DNA of 16,047 nucleotides from Pseudomonadales bacterium. Its GTDB lineage: Bacteria > Pseudomonadota > Gammaproteobacteria > Pseudomonadales > IMCC2047. Positions 1 to 7,816 of this stretch are shown in pieces (the stretch's first letter is position 1; every line of letters starts with the position of its first letter). The stretch covers positions 1 to 16,047 of the forward strand of contig JAIPFG010000030.1 in the NCBI GenBank assembly GCA_021736745.1, given 5' to 3'. The translations under genes and the position numbers were made by a program. The notes under the pieces are model-generated. The model ran no database searches. It saw only the letters and a list, made by a program, of their open reading frames with translations, and was not told the origin of the DNA.

Positions 1-705
1 GATGCCGCTGCGCGTAAATTTGAGTGCGCAGTAGAAGATGTTGAGTGTATGGGTGAAGCCTATCGTGTAAAGGGTAGCCCAGAAACAGCATTGCCCTTCC
101 AAGAGATTGTCAATGAGGCGCTAGTGGGTTCAGGCACGATTACCGCTAAGGGCACTTATTTTGTGCCCCGAGAATATCAAGGTATGGGTAAACAAAGAGG
201 TGCGGCAGTGGGTTCTTCGCCGGGTTATTCTTACGGCGCAACCGTTGCCGAAGTGACGGTGGATGAGGACACTTATCAAGTCACGGTTGATAAAATCTGG
301 TGCGCCCATGACTGTGGTTTTGCCATCAATCCTCTCTCGGTGGAGGGTCAAATTCAAGGTGGAGTTTGGATGGGGTTGGGACAGGCGATTTCTGAAGAAA
401 CCGGATTTCAAAATGGTCTCCATATGAACGCCAACTTCCTGGACTACCGTTTTCCGACCATTGTTGAGTCACCCGATATTGAAGTTAAAATTATTGAACC
501 AATTGACCCGAACGGGCCTTTTGGCGCGAAAGAAGCCAGTGAAGGAATGCTTTCCAGTGTGTTGACGGCGGTGGCGTCTGCCGTACGCGATGCTATCGGT
601 ATTGAGATGACGGAAACACCCATGACGCCAGATCGCATTATGGATGCCATTGTTCAGCAAGAACGTGCAAATAAACGTAACCAGTCCAAGAAAGAGGTGG
701 CCTAA
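1..705 (+). CDS. hcrA: 4-hydroxybenzoyl-CoA reductase alpha (molybdopterin) subunit, 3' part only
   Basis: The frame is open from base 1, so the gene begins left of the window; the ATG at 49 is internal. The 234 residues visible are the C-terminal end of a xanthine-oxidase-family large subunit, which binds molybdopterin cytosine dinucleotide and the substrate. Family landmarks are the GMGKQRGAAVGSSPGYSYGA segment from about base 181, the 'INPLSVEGQIQGG' segment near base 330, and GPFGAKEASEG, whose Glu (bases 532-534) sits where xanthine oxidase has its catalytic base. HcrABC removes the para hydroxyl of 4-hydroxybenzoyl-CoA with reduced ferredoxin, giving benzoyl-CoA and water in the cytoplasm. 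The assignment to Hcr rather than another xanthine-oxidase-type enzyme rests mainly on the next gene, whose start overlaps this stop by one base (TAATG). Confidence 0.85.
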   Translation, partial: DAAARKFECAVEDVECMGEAYRVKGSPETALPFQEIVNEALVGSGTITAKGTYFVPREYQGMGKQRGAAVGSSPGYSYGATVAEVTVDEDTYQVTVDKIWCAHDCGFAINPLSVEGQIQGGVWMGLGQAISEETGFQNGLHMNANFLDYRFPTIVESPDIEVKIIEPIDPNGPFGAKEASEGMLSSVLTAVASAVRDAIGIEMTETPMTPDRIMDAIVQQERANKRNQSKKEVA

Positions 706-1676
706 TGGAGCTTCTACCTGAGTTTGAACTAAGGCAACCGAAAACGACCGCTGAAGCTGTTGCTTTAGGCGCAGAAATTGGCGCACGTTATATCGGTGGT
801 GGAACGGACTTTGTCCCTAATTTACGTCGTGGCCTGGAAACGCCAAGTGCTGTTATCGATCTGTCAGAAATTACCGAGATGCAGTCAATTGAAGAAACGG
901 GCGAGGGTTTACGAATTGGCGCTAGTGTTACGCTTGAGCAACTACTCTCAGATCAAAGAATCAAAGAAGATTTTTTATTGCTGGCGCAAGCGGCGGAGAC
1001 TATTGCCGGCAATACGCATCGTCAATCCGCCACGGTCGGGGGTAACCTTTGCCTGGATACGCGCTGCCAATTCTACAATCAGAGCGAATGGTGGCGTAAA
1101 TCTAATAATTACTGCTTGAAGTACCGTGGAGATATCTGTCACGTGGCTCCCAAAGGTAATATTTGCCGCGCTGCATTTAGCGGAGACCTTGCGCCAGCGA
1201 TGATGGTTCACGGTGCTAAGGTAGAGTTAGTCTCTGCGGAAGGTAAAAGGGTCATTGATCTTAAGGACTTGTACCAGGAGGATGGCGCCAACTATTTATT
1301 GCTAAATCCTGGTGAGCTCTTGGTCGCCGTGATAGTAGAAAAACTTGAGGGTTATCAAACTGCTTATCGTAAGGTGCGGGTTCGAGGGGGTGTTGATTTT
1401 CCTCTGGCAGGAGTTGCGGTTGGCGTTAAGTGCGATGAAAATCATTTAACGGACATCCGTATTGCCTTAACAGGCACCAATTCAAGACCACTTTTAATTG
1501 AGGGAGTGGAAGAATGGTTCGGCGAGGTTACAGATGAGGCATGTGTTGCCGCCTTGGTAAAACTGGTTCGAGCACAGTCAAAGCCCATGCGTAGCACCTT
1601 TACGCCCGGATCATACCGTAATAAAGTAGTCGCTAATGTGGCACGGCGGTTGATTGGCGAGTTAATCAACGTCTAG
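705..1676 (+). CDS. hcrB: 4-hydroxybenzoyl-CoA reductase beta subunit, FAD plus extra [4Fe-4S]
   Basis: This 323-residue protein has the FAD-binding fold of xanthine-oxidase-family medium subunits: YIGGGTDF at residues 29-36 and AGNTHRQSATVGGN at 101-114. After it comes an insertion that ordinary family members lack, carrying Cys121, Cys137, Cys145 and Cys154 around a QSEWW segment. In the Thauera enzyme an equivalent insertion binds an additional [4Fe-4S] cluster, which is thought to reverse the usual electron flow so that electrons pass from ferredoxin to the molybdenum site. The Cys spacing here matches that enzyme as I recall it, one residue earlier. This is the strongest marker for 4-hydroxybenzoyl-CoA reductase and argues against CO dehydrogenase or xanthine dehydrogenase. 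The start overlaps the hcrA stop, implying translational coupling. The small [2Fe-2S] subunit (HcrC) does not follow and is expected to the left of the window. Confidence 0.93.
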   Translation: MELLPEFELRQPKTTAEAVALGAEIGARYIGGGTDFVPNLRRGLETPSAVIDLSEITEMQSIEETGEGLRIGASVTLEQLLSDQRIKEDFLLLAQAAETIAGNTHRQSATVGGNLCLDTRCQFYNQSEWWRKSNNYCLKYRGDICHVAPKGNICRAAFSGDLAPAMMVHGAKVELVSAEGKRVIDLKDLYQEDGANYLLLNPGELLVAVIVEKLEGYQTAYRKVRVRGGVDFPLAGVAVGVKCDENHLTDIRIALTGTNSRPLLIEGVEEWFGEVTDEACVAALVKLVRAQSKPMRSTFTPGSYRNKVVANVARRLIGELINV

Positions 1677-1724
1677 TGCTTAACGACCCAGTAATTTGCC
1701 CGTCTGTCTTAACGTGATCATCTA

Positions 1725-1755
1725 CCGGCAAACACTTTTCAAGTGTGTTTGCCGG
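1725..1755. terminator. Hairpin between convergent hcrB and the ligase gene
   Basis: An 11-bp perfect inverted repeat (CCGGCAAACAC and GTGTTTGCCGG) flanks a 9-base loop, between the hcrB stop (1674-1676) and the stop of the convergent minus-strand gene (1794). The flanks have no long T run on either strand; only TTAGAATAGATCTTT follows on the plus strand. It is therefore not a textbook intrinsic terminator. Its position between two converging genes makes a bidirectional terminator or mRNA 3'-end stabiliser the natural reading. Confidence 0.6.
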
Positions 1756-1793
1756 TTAGAATAGATCTTTCTGAAAGTGAGCGGCTATGTCGG

Positions 1794-3899
1794 CTAGTGC
1801 TGGCTGTATTTTCGTCTGATTGTTTCTGCGTTCAAGCGAGCTTCGATGTATTTTCCGAGAGCTTTAACGCCTTGATCGCAAGAACGGAAGATGCAGACGC
1901 CCCTGTCTTTGAGCATTTCAATCATTGGGTCATAGAGCGAACCGCCATCAACGATGCCGATGATCGGTTTGTCTTGCGTTGAAACCAGTTGCGGGAGTTG
2001 CTGGGTAACGCTGTCTTCGCTATTGATATCAAAACCGGGCCGCGGGCTATCGAGTAAGGTGCGCATCATCGGCGACAATGGGTCGAGGCCAATCACGACG
2101 GCATCAATATTAGGGTCTTGTGCGAAAGCTTCCGCACAGAGAACGTGTGCTTCATCATCAGCCCCGGGGTTAATGTCAAAGGGGTTGCGAATTTCCATCA
2201 AGGCATCAAGCCGTTTAGCTTTAAGCACTTCACCGAGTCGTTTGTGGGTTTCTGGCGTGAGGCAGCCCATCTCAAGAGAGAAGTGAGAAGTGTGTATGCT
2301 GTCAGCCATTCCCACGGTTTCGAAGCCTGCACCACTGACTGCGCCCAATCGATTGCCGTAGATTTTTTTGTTATGCATGCAGTCGGCGACATAGAAGAGG
2401 TCATTAAACTCTGTAAAAGATTGAGCAACGATAGCACCAGCTTGCCGCAAAACGGTCAGGCACGTTTCATAATCGCCAGCAATTGAGGCAGTATGGCCGA
2501 GTGCTGCTCCTTGGCCGGGAATTGTTTGCCCCGCTTTATAAACAACCACCTGCTTACCATTGATAATGGCTTTTCTAACGGCTTGAGCAAAGGCTAGGCC
2601 ATCCAGCTCTTTAAAACCCTCAATATAAACACCGATGAGATCAATTTCGGAATTTTCAGCGAAGTAGTTGACCATATCACTATGGGTCAGATCGTTTTGA
2701 TTGCCTAGCGCTGTCATATAGTTAGGATCAAACCAGGGATTTTGGCTTATCCGCGTAATCATAAATGCGCCGCTTTGGCTGATTAATGCAGAGTTTCGTT
2801 GCGCTTTCTTTTGTGGCTTAGGCAGCTTAAATTTAGGAATAAACCAGGAGTCATAGGAGCCGGGATGGGAAACGATGCCCAAACAGTTGCCGCCCAGGAA
2901 TATCGGGCCACCATCGCCATGGCGGTGGGCTTCGTTCATTTTTGTCGACATAATGGCGGCCTGTTCTCTGCTCGCTTCGGTTTCACCCAAACCGCCGGGG
3001 ATTAACATAACGGATTCGGCGGCATTGGTTTCGATGAGCTCATCGACTAAGCCAAATACAGCGTCCGCACCAACAGCAACGATAAAGAGATCCAGTTTGT
3101 GTTTCAGCGCACTCAACCCTTCTACACACCTAACGCCGTCAATTTCTGACTCGCCAGGACGAATAATCAGCATTTTGGAGGAATCGTACCCGCTGTCCAG
3201 CAGGTTTTTCAAAATGATACGACCGAAGTTCATTTTTGTTGCTGAAACACCAATGATCCCAATTGACTGAGGATGAAGCATGTTATCAATTTTTTTAATC
3301 GGTCTGGGTGCCGGGGTTGGTTTCGGCAGGCTGAAATGGGCTGAGCTTTCTTGAACAAGAATCTGGCCATCGCAAATAAGGACCGGATTTAGCTCAAGGT
3401 GCTCAATGATAAATTCGGCAGCTGGGTTCGTGGGAGAATAGTGGTTGGCTAATGCAATCAAGCGAGAAAAAAATTCGATCCATTGGTTATCGTTGATATT
3501 TTGCTTGCTCAAGGATAGTTTTTTGTAGGCGAGAGTTTCTCTAAATAGGGCGAGGAATTTCACGCCATCACTCAGTTCAGTTGATGCTGAAATTATGGAT
3601 TGTCCATTGCGGCAACTATCGGCGTAAAGTTCGGTGAGTTCGCCTCCAACTCCGGCGCTGATTATCATGCCAAACTCTCGGGAATGGCTGATATTAATTT
3701 TGAGTCCAGAGAGAGTTCTTAAGGGTTCTTTTTCTTTCTTACTATCGCTATTAATGCCCAGGGCAGAGAGAAATTGCTTTATCTTTGTGCCATTTAACTG
3801 GAGTCCTTCTGCTGCTGAGAGGTTAGCTAATGTTGCCGTCATTGTCTGGAAGTTAATGCTGGATATAGATGTTAGTGCGGACTCTTCTTGTCTGGACAT
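1794..3899 (-). CDS. NDP-forming acyl-CoA synthetase family protein with shortened ATP-grasp part
   Basis: The 701-residue protein resembles ADP-forming acyl-CoA synthetases with domains in swapped order. Residues about 30-190 look like the end of an ATP-grasp domain (GVGGELTELYADS at 83-95; ELNPVL at 169-174). A CoA-binding Rossmann domain starts near 208 (SIGIIGVSATKMNFG), and ligase-CoA domains follow. His469 in GHTASIAG matches the histidine phosphorylated in this family. Between about residues 60 and 66 the usual ATP-grasp nucleotide-binding half (GYPVVLK and HKSD-type motifs, some tens of residues) seems absent. A pimeloyl-CoA synthetase of similar size from Pseudomonas mendocina is a relative I recall. 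The substrate is unknown; phenylacetate or another aromatic or dicarboxylic acid is plausible beside hcr and pad. The ATG at 3899 has GAGGA ten bases upstream. Confidence 0.75.
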   Translation of the reverse strand: MSRQEESALTSISSINFQTMTATLANLSAAEGLQLNGTKIKQFLSALGINSDSKKEKEPLRTLSGLKINISHSREFGMIISAGVGGELTELYADSCRNGQSIISASTELSDGVKFLALFRETLAYKKLSLSKQNINDNQWIEFFSRLIALANHYSPTNPAAEFIIEHLELNPVLICDGQILVQESSAHFSLPKPTPAPRPIKKIDNMLHPQSIGIIGVSATKMNFGRIILKNLLDSGYDSSKMLIIRPGESEIDGVRCVEGLSALKHKLDLFIVAVGADAVFGLVDELIETNAAESVMLIPGGLGETEASREQAAIMSTKMNEAHRHGDGGPIFLGGNCLGIVSHPGSYDSWFIPKFKLPKPQKKAQRNSALISQSGAFMITRISQNPWFDPNYMTALGNQNDLTHSDMVNYFAENSEIDLIGVYIEGFKELDGLAFAQAVRKAIINGKQVVVYKAGQTIPGQGAALGHTASIAGDYETCLTVLRQAGAIVAQSFTEFNDLFYVADCMHNKKIYGNRLGAVSGAGFETVGMADSIHTSHFSLEMGCLTPETHKRLGEVLKAKRLDALMEIRNPFDINPGADDEAHVLCAEAFAQDPNIDAVVIGLDPLSPMMRTLLDSPRPGFDINSEDSVTQQLPQLVSTQDKPIIGIVDGGSLYDPMIEMLKDRGVCIFRSCDQGVKALGKYIEARLNAETIRRKYSQH

Positions 3900-4056
3900 G
3901 CTCTGGTATTCCTCTTTTATTCAGGTTGTCGGCGCGATTATTTATGAGGGTCGCGCGGTAGTTATGTTGTCCCCGGAGAATCTTTGCTTTTATTGTTTTA
4001 ATCGTTTTAGCGATTGAAATATATCATGACGCCAGCAAAAAATTCATTTTAAATCT

Positions 4057-4085
4057 TATATAGTGAGATTATATCTTAAAATATA
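4057..4085. promoter_or_regulatory. Candidate IclR-type operator, copy 1
   Basis: The left arm TATATAGTGAG (4057-4067), a 7-base spacer and the right arm CTTAAAATATA (4075-4085) form an imperfect palindrome in which 8 of 11 arm positions pair. Three bases further left extend the left arm to TCTTATATAGTGAG, which matches 13 of 14 bases of the sequence beside the IclR gene. Arm length and spacer are the same in both copies. The spacer, read on the minus strand, contains a perfect TATAAT (4068-4073). A promoter there would fire toward the ligase gene and be covered by a bound dimer. No good -35 partner is visible, so the promoter part is tentative. Confidence 0.6.
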
Positions 4086-4420
4086 GGTTTTTTATGCTAC
4101 GATCAGGGCAGATTATCGATATGTCACCACAAATTATGTGGGAGAAAAAGCTAATAAGATATTGATAAATATAGAAAAATAGTATTTATTAAATCATTAT
4201 TTGTTTTTCTGCCCGCCAGGCTTATAGCTTACATTTGAATGCTATTGATGAGTATGATTAAGCGGGCGATAGGCGGATTAATTGATTTAAAGCATTTTTT
4301 GGCCATAAAGTTATCTGGAAGTGGGTGTTTAGGAAGAGTAATCTATTTTAAACCTAAAGCACTCTAGGCATTTAAATGAGCTGGTCTGCTATGGTCTGGG
4401 TTGTTGGATGGCAGAACGAT

Positions 4421-4425
4421 GAGGA
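4421..4425 (+). promoter_or_regulatory. Ribosome binding site deciding the padB start
   Basis: GAGGA lies five bases before the ATG at 4431, giving the protein start MTETRYVPTYC, which puts the first cluster cysteine at residue 11 as usual in this family. The same frame is open upstream to a TTG at 4401 and an ATG at 4419, but the purine-rich GAGGA sits inside or after those, and the added residues look non-conserved. The 4431 start is preferred. Confidence 0.7.
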
Positions 4426-4430
4426 ATGTT

Positions 4431-7154
4431 ATGACTGAAACCCGATACGTACCTACTTATTGCTATAACTGCGTTGCCGGGCCTGATCCCATGAAGGTTA
4501 GGGTCGATAACGGTGTTGCTTGTGAGGTAGTTCCGAATTTTGATATGGAAGAAATGCACCCTGGTAATGGCCGGGTTTGCGTGAAAGCTTTAGGGCTTGT
4601 TCAGAAGACCTATAATCCATATCGCATTACCACGCCGATGAAACGCACTAATCCGAAAAAAGGGCGAGATCAGGATCCTGGATTTGAGCCTATTAGCTGG
4701 GATGAAGCCTTTGATGTTATCGCAGAAAAACTGGAAGCATTGCGTGCTAAAGGGTTGACTGATGAGCGAGGTCTTCCACGTCTTGCGGCAACTTTCGGGC
4801 ATGGTGGAACTCCCTCGGCTTACATGGGGACCCTGCCGGCATTTCTGGCTTCCTGGGGGCCAATTGACTTTAGTTTCGGTTCTGGCCAAGGTGTAAAGTG
4901 TGTGCATTCTGAACATCTTTACGGTGAGTATTGGCACAGGGCGTTCACTGTGTGCTCGGATACGGTTAATACCCGTTATATCATTTCTTTTGGTTTCAAC
5001 CCGGAGTCTTCCGGTGGTCCAAGTGCGGCGCGACGTCATGCCGATGCGCGTGTTAGAGGCGCAAAGCGTATTCAGGTAGAACCACACCTTTCCGTTACGG
5101 GTGGTGCATCGGCTGAATGGGTGCCGATTAAACCGAAAACTGATTTAGCCTTTATGTTTGCGCTGATTAATGTGTTGCTACACCAAAGTCCTCGTGAATC
5201 ACTCGATATTCCCTATCTCCGAGATAGTACTTCGTCCCCATATCTGGTTGGCCCGAAGGGTTATTATTTGCGTGATCCTGAATCGGGTGAGCCGTTGGTT
5301 TGGGATAGCGAAGCGGGCGTAGCTGTTCCGCACAATACGCCCGGTGTGAAACCGGCATTAGAAGGTTGTTTTACAGTTGCTGCGGCTTATGAGTTGGGGC
5401 CCGATAAGGAAAAATACCCATACGAAAATATTGATGGCAATACGGCTTTCACTTTGATGGTGCAGAGTATGGAAGCCTATACGCCGGAGTGGGCTGAGCA
5501 AATGTGTGATGTCCCTGCACAAACCATTACGCGTATTGCCAAAGAGTACCTTGATAATGCCTGTGTTGGCGAAACAATTGAAATTGAAGGTGAAACCCTG
5601 CCTTTCCGACCGGTATCTGTCGTTCTGGGTAAAACTGTCAATAACGGTTGGGGTGCTTATCACTGTGTTTGGGCAAGAACCGTGCTGGCAACCTTAGTTG
5701 GTGCTCTGGAAGTGCCTGGTGGAACGATTGGGACGACGGTGCGTTTGAATCGGCCGTTCGGGAATCGTTTGGCGAGCGTGCAACCTGGTGAAGACGGGTT
5801 TATGGTCAGTGCCATGAATGCCACGGATAAAGAAAACTGGGAGTCGGCTCCAAGTGGACGGAATGCACATAAAGCATTAGTTCCGATCGTAAACAGTGGG
5901 GCTTGGAGTCAGGCCTTAGGGCCCACCCAGCTAGCCTGGATGTTTTTAAATGATGCACCATCCGATTGGATGCGTTCTACTTTCCCTGACGTGTGGTTTC
6001 TTTATCGAAGTAATCCGGCGATCAGTTTTTGGGATAGTAAACAGATGGTCAGCATCATGGCCAAAATGCCCTTTATTGTCGCTTTCGCTTATACCGCAGA
6101 TGAAAGCAACCATATGGCAGATATTTTGCTGCCCGATGCGACGGACTTAGAGAGTACGCAGCTCATTCGCGCTGGCGGCACAAAATTTGTCGAACAAATT
6201 TGGGAGCATGAAGGTGTGATTCTGCGTCAGCCAGCCGTAGATCCACAGGGTGAAACAAAGGACATGACTTGGATCGCCACTCAGTTAGCAAAACGTACTG
6301 GCTTACTTGAAAAATATTACAAAGCACTGAACAGGGGCGCTGGCGGCATCCCGTTAAAAGGGGAAGGGTTTGACTATTCGCTCGATCCTTCGGTTGAACA
6401 TAGTGTTGAAGAGGTTTGGGATGCGGCCTGTAAAGCCGCGACAAGCGATTATTCCGGTGGCAAGGAAGTCAAAGATCTGGAGTGGTTTAAGGAAAACGGT
6501 TTTTACATGGTGCCCTATAAGCGCCAGGATTGGTATTTGTATCCAACGCTCAAAGCGAAGGGGCTGCGTTTCGAGCTGCCTTACCAAGAGCGCTTGAAGC
6601 GAGTGGGTGAAGAGTTGAAACGACGACTCCATGAGCAGGGGGTACACTGGTGGGATGAGCAGCTTGAAGAATATGAAGCATTGCCTGCTTGGGATGATGT
6701 TCAGGCGCGCTACAATAAAGCCCTCGAGCACATGGGTGGAACCGAAGAGCAGTTTCCCTTGTGGGGTGTGACGACTAAAAGTGCACAATATTCTGCAGGG
6801 AATAACGCAGGTATACAGTTAATGGATGATGTGGCAAACAATGTCCGAGGTCACGGCTCGGTGATCATCAACGCCCAAACAGCGCAAAAACTCGGAATCG
6901 GTAATGGTGAGCGGGTTGAAGTTCGCTCAATAATAGGCTTTACGCGTGGGCGGGCTGAGTTGGTGCAAGGTATTCGTCCCGACACCATCTGTATTCCCGG
7001 CCAGTTTGAATATTGGAAAACGCCTTTCGCCAAAGACCTGGACTACCCGAGTTTAAATACCGTTATCCCCATGTCCTTGGAATTGACGGATTCTACCGGG
7101 TCAGGTGCAGATTTGGTGAGGGTGTCAGTACATCGATTGGGGGGTGACTCATGA
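4431..7154 (+). CDS. padB: Phenylacetyl-CoA:acceptor oxidoreductase, molybdopterin catalytic subunit
   Basis: This 907-residue protein is a DMSO-reductase-family molybdopterin oxidoreductase. The N-terminal cluster motif is C11-x2-C14 with a later C50 in GRVCVKALG; the usual third cysteine is Pro18. Further landmarks are PYRITTPMKRTNPKKG, FEPISWDEAFDVI, Cys157 in VKCVHSEH (probable Mo ligand) and a C-terminal dinucleotide-binding domain from about residue 770. No twin-arginine signal is present, so it should face the cytoplasm, as a CoA substrate requires. Genes for an iron-sulfur subunit and membrane anchor follow with 4-base overlaps, and a 2-oxoacid oxidoreductase lies beyond. That order fits PadBCD, which oxidises phenylacetyl-CoA to phenylglyoxylate with quinone as acceptor. 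By fold alone it could be another cytoplasmic molybdoenzyme; the call depends on context. Confidence 0.8.
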   Translation: MTETRYVPTYCYNCVAGPDPMKVRVDNGVACEVVPNFDMEEMHPGNGRVCVKALGLVQKTYNPYRITTPMKRTNPKKGRDQDPGFEPISWDEAFDVIAEKLEALRAKGLTDERGLPRLAATFGHGGTPSAYMGTLPAFLASWGPIDFSFGSGQGVKCVHSEHLYGEYWHRAFTVCSDTVNTRYIISFGFNPESSGGPSAARRHADARVRGAKRIQVEPHLSVTGGASAEWVPIKPKTDLAFMFALINVLLHQSPRESLDIPYLRDSTSSPYLVGPKGYYLRDPESGEPLVWDSEAGVAVPHNTPGVKPALEGCFTVAAAYELGPDKEKYPYENIDGNTAFTLMVQSMEAYTPEWAEQMCDVPAQTITRIAKEYLDNACVGETIEIEGETLPFRPVSVVLGKTVNNGWGAYHCVWARTVLATLVGALEVPGGTIGTTVRLNRPFGNRLASVQPGEDGFMVSAMNATDKENWESAPSGRNAHKALVPIVNSGAWSQALGPTQLAWMFLNDAPSDWMRSTFPDVWFLYRSNPAISFWDSKQMVSIMAKMPFIVAFAYTADESNHMADILLPDATDLESTQLIRAGGTKFVEQIWEHEGVILRQPAVDPQGETKDMTWIATQLAKRTGLLEKYYKALNRGAGGIPLKGEGFDYSLDPSVEHSVEEVWDAACKAATSDYSGGKEVKDLEWFKENGFYMVPYKRQDWYLYPTLKAKGLRFELPYQERLKRVGEELKRRLHEQGVHWWDEQLEEYEALPAWDDVQARYNKALEHMGGTEEQFPLWGVTTKSAQYSAGNNAGIQLMDDVANNVRGHGSVIINAQTAQKLGIGNGERVEVRSIIGFTRGRAELVQGIRPDTICIPGQFEYWKTPFAKDLDYPSLNTVIPMSLELTDSTGSGADLVRVSVHRLGGDS

Positions 7155-7816
7155 CTCGTTATGTAATGGTTGCCGACTTGCGGCGTTGTATCGGTTGTCA
7201 AACCTGTACGGCGGCTTGTAAGCAAGCCAACAGCACCCCGCCAGGAGTCCAATGGCGTCGTGTGGTCGATATTGAGGTGGGTGAATTCCCAAATGTTAAG
7301 CGGGTATTTTTACCAACCGGTTGTCAGCATTGCGCTAATCCTCCTTGTGAAGAAGTGTGTCCGACCAAGGCGACATTTAAAAAAGACGATGGCACAGTAC
7401 AAATTGATTATGATCTTTGTATCGGCTGTGCTTACTGTGCCGTGGCCTGCCCTTATGATGCACGTTTTAAGGTAGAAAAAGAAAATTTTGCCTATGGTGA
7501 TGAGCCGATGCCTCATGAGGCGCAAAGGCTCAATAAGGCGACTATCGGTGTCGCACAAAAATGTACTTTTTGTAACGACGTGGTGGAAGCCGGTGTTGCC
7601 AGCGGCCATAAAGCCGGTGAACACCCCGATGCTTCCCCTGCTTGTGTCAATTCCTGTATTACAGGTGCTTTGACCTTTGGTGATAAGGACGATCCAGAAA
7701 GCCAAGTTAACAAGCTGTTGGATCAATCCGAGCATTTCCGCATGCATGAGGAAATTGGTACCGAGCCAGGGTTTTATTACATCTGGGACAAGAAAAATAT
7801 GGGGGACTTGCTATGA
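7151..7816 (+). CDS. padC: Phenylacetyl-CoA:acceptor oxidoreductase, four-cluster iron-sulfur subunit
   Basis: The 221-residue protein has sixteen cysteines in four groups: C13/16/19/23, C58/61/66/70, C90/93/96/100, and C138/141 with C165/169. This is the pattern of DmsB/PsrB-type subunits with four [4Fe-4S] clusters, which wire a molybdopterin subunit to a membrane anchor. There is no signal peptide, so it is cytoplasmic like its partner. Its ATG overlaps the padB stop by four bases (ATGA at 7151-7154) and its stop overlaps the next start in the same way, so the three proteins are probably made in step. The family role is certain; the physiological name rests on the operon. Confidence 0.85.
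   Translation: MTRYVMVADLRRCIGCQTCTAACKQANSTPPGVQWRRVVDIEVGEFPNVKRVFLPTGCQHCANPPCEEVCPTKATFKKDDGTVQIDYDLCIGCAYCAVACPYDARFKVEKENFAYGDEPMPHEAQRLNKATIGVAQKCTFCNDVVEAGVASGHKAGEHPDASPACVNSCITGALTFGDKDDPESQVNKLLDQSEHFRMHEEIGTEPGFYYIWDKKNMGDLL

Larger units (their letters stand above)
3900..4430. promoter_or_regulatory. AT-rich divergent control region between the ligase gene and padB
   Basis: I see no gene in these 531 bases, which are more AT-rich than the flanks and have stops in all frames. They must hold the promoters of both the minus-strand ligase and the plus-strand pad operon. Visible elements are the two-armed operator candidate (4057-4085), two half-matched FNR-type boxes (TTGAT-N4-ATAGA at 4162-4175; TTGAT-N4-ATGAT at 4245-4258), and a GCCCGC (4211-4216) and GCGGGC (4262-4267) pair that could close a long-loop stem. 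The padB ATG is about 345 bp from the operator, which allows a long leader or a more distal activator site. I could not place a convincing -35/-10 pair for padB. Confidence 0.6.

Noticed and set aside
1..1676. hcrAB as an aerobic CO dehydrogenase or xanthine dehydrogenase
   Set aside because: The four-cysteine insertion in the FAD subunit (Cys121, 137, 145, 154) is specific to 4-hydroxybenzoyl-CoA reductase.
1954..3270. Several plus-strand open frames antisense to the ligase gene
   Set aside because: They show no recognisable domains or ribosome binding sites and follow from the codon pattern of the long minus-strand gene.
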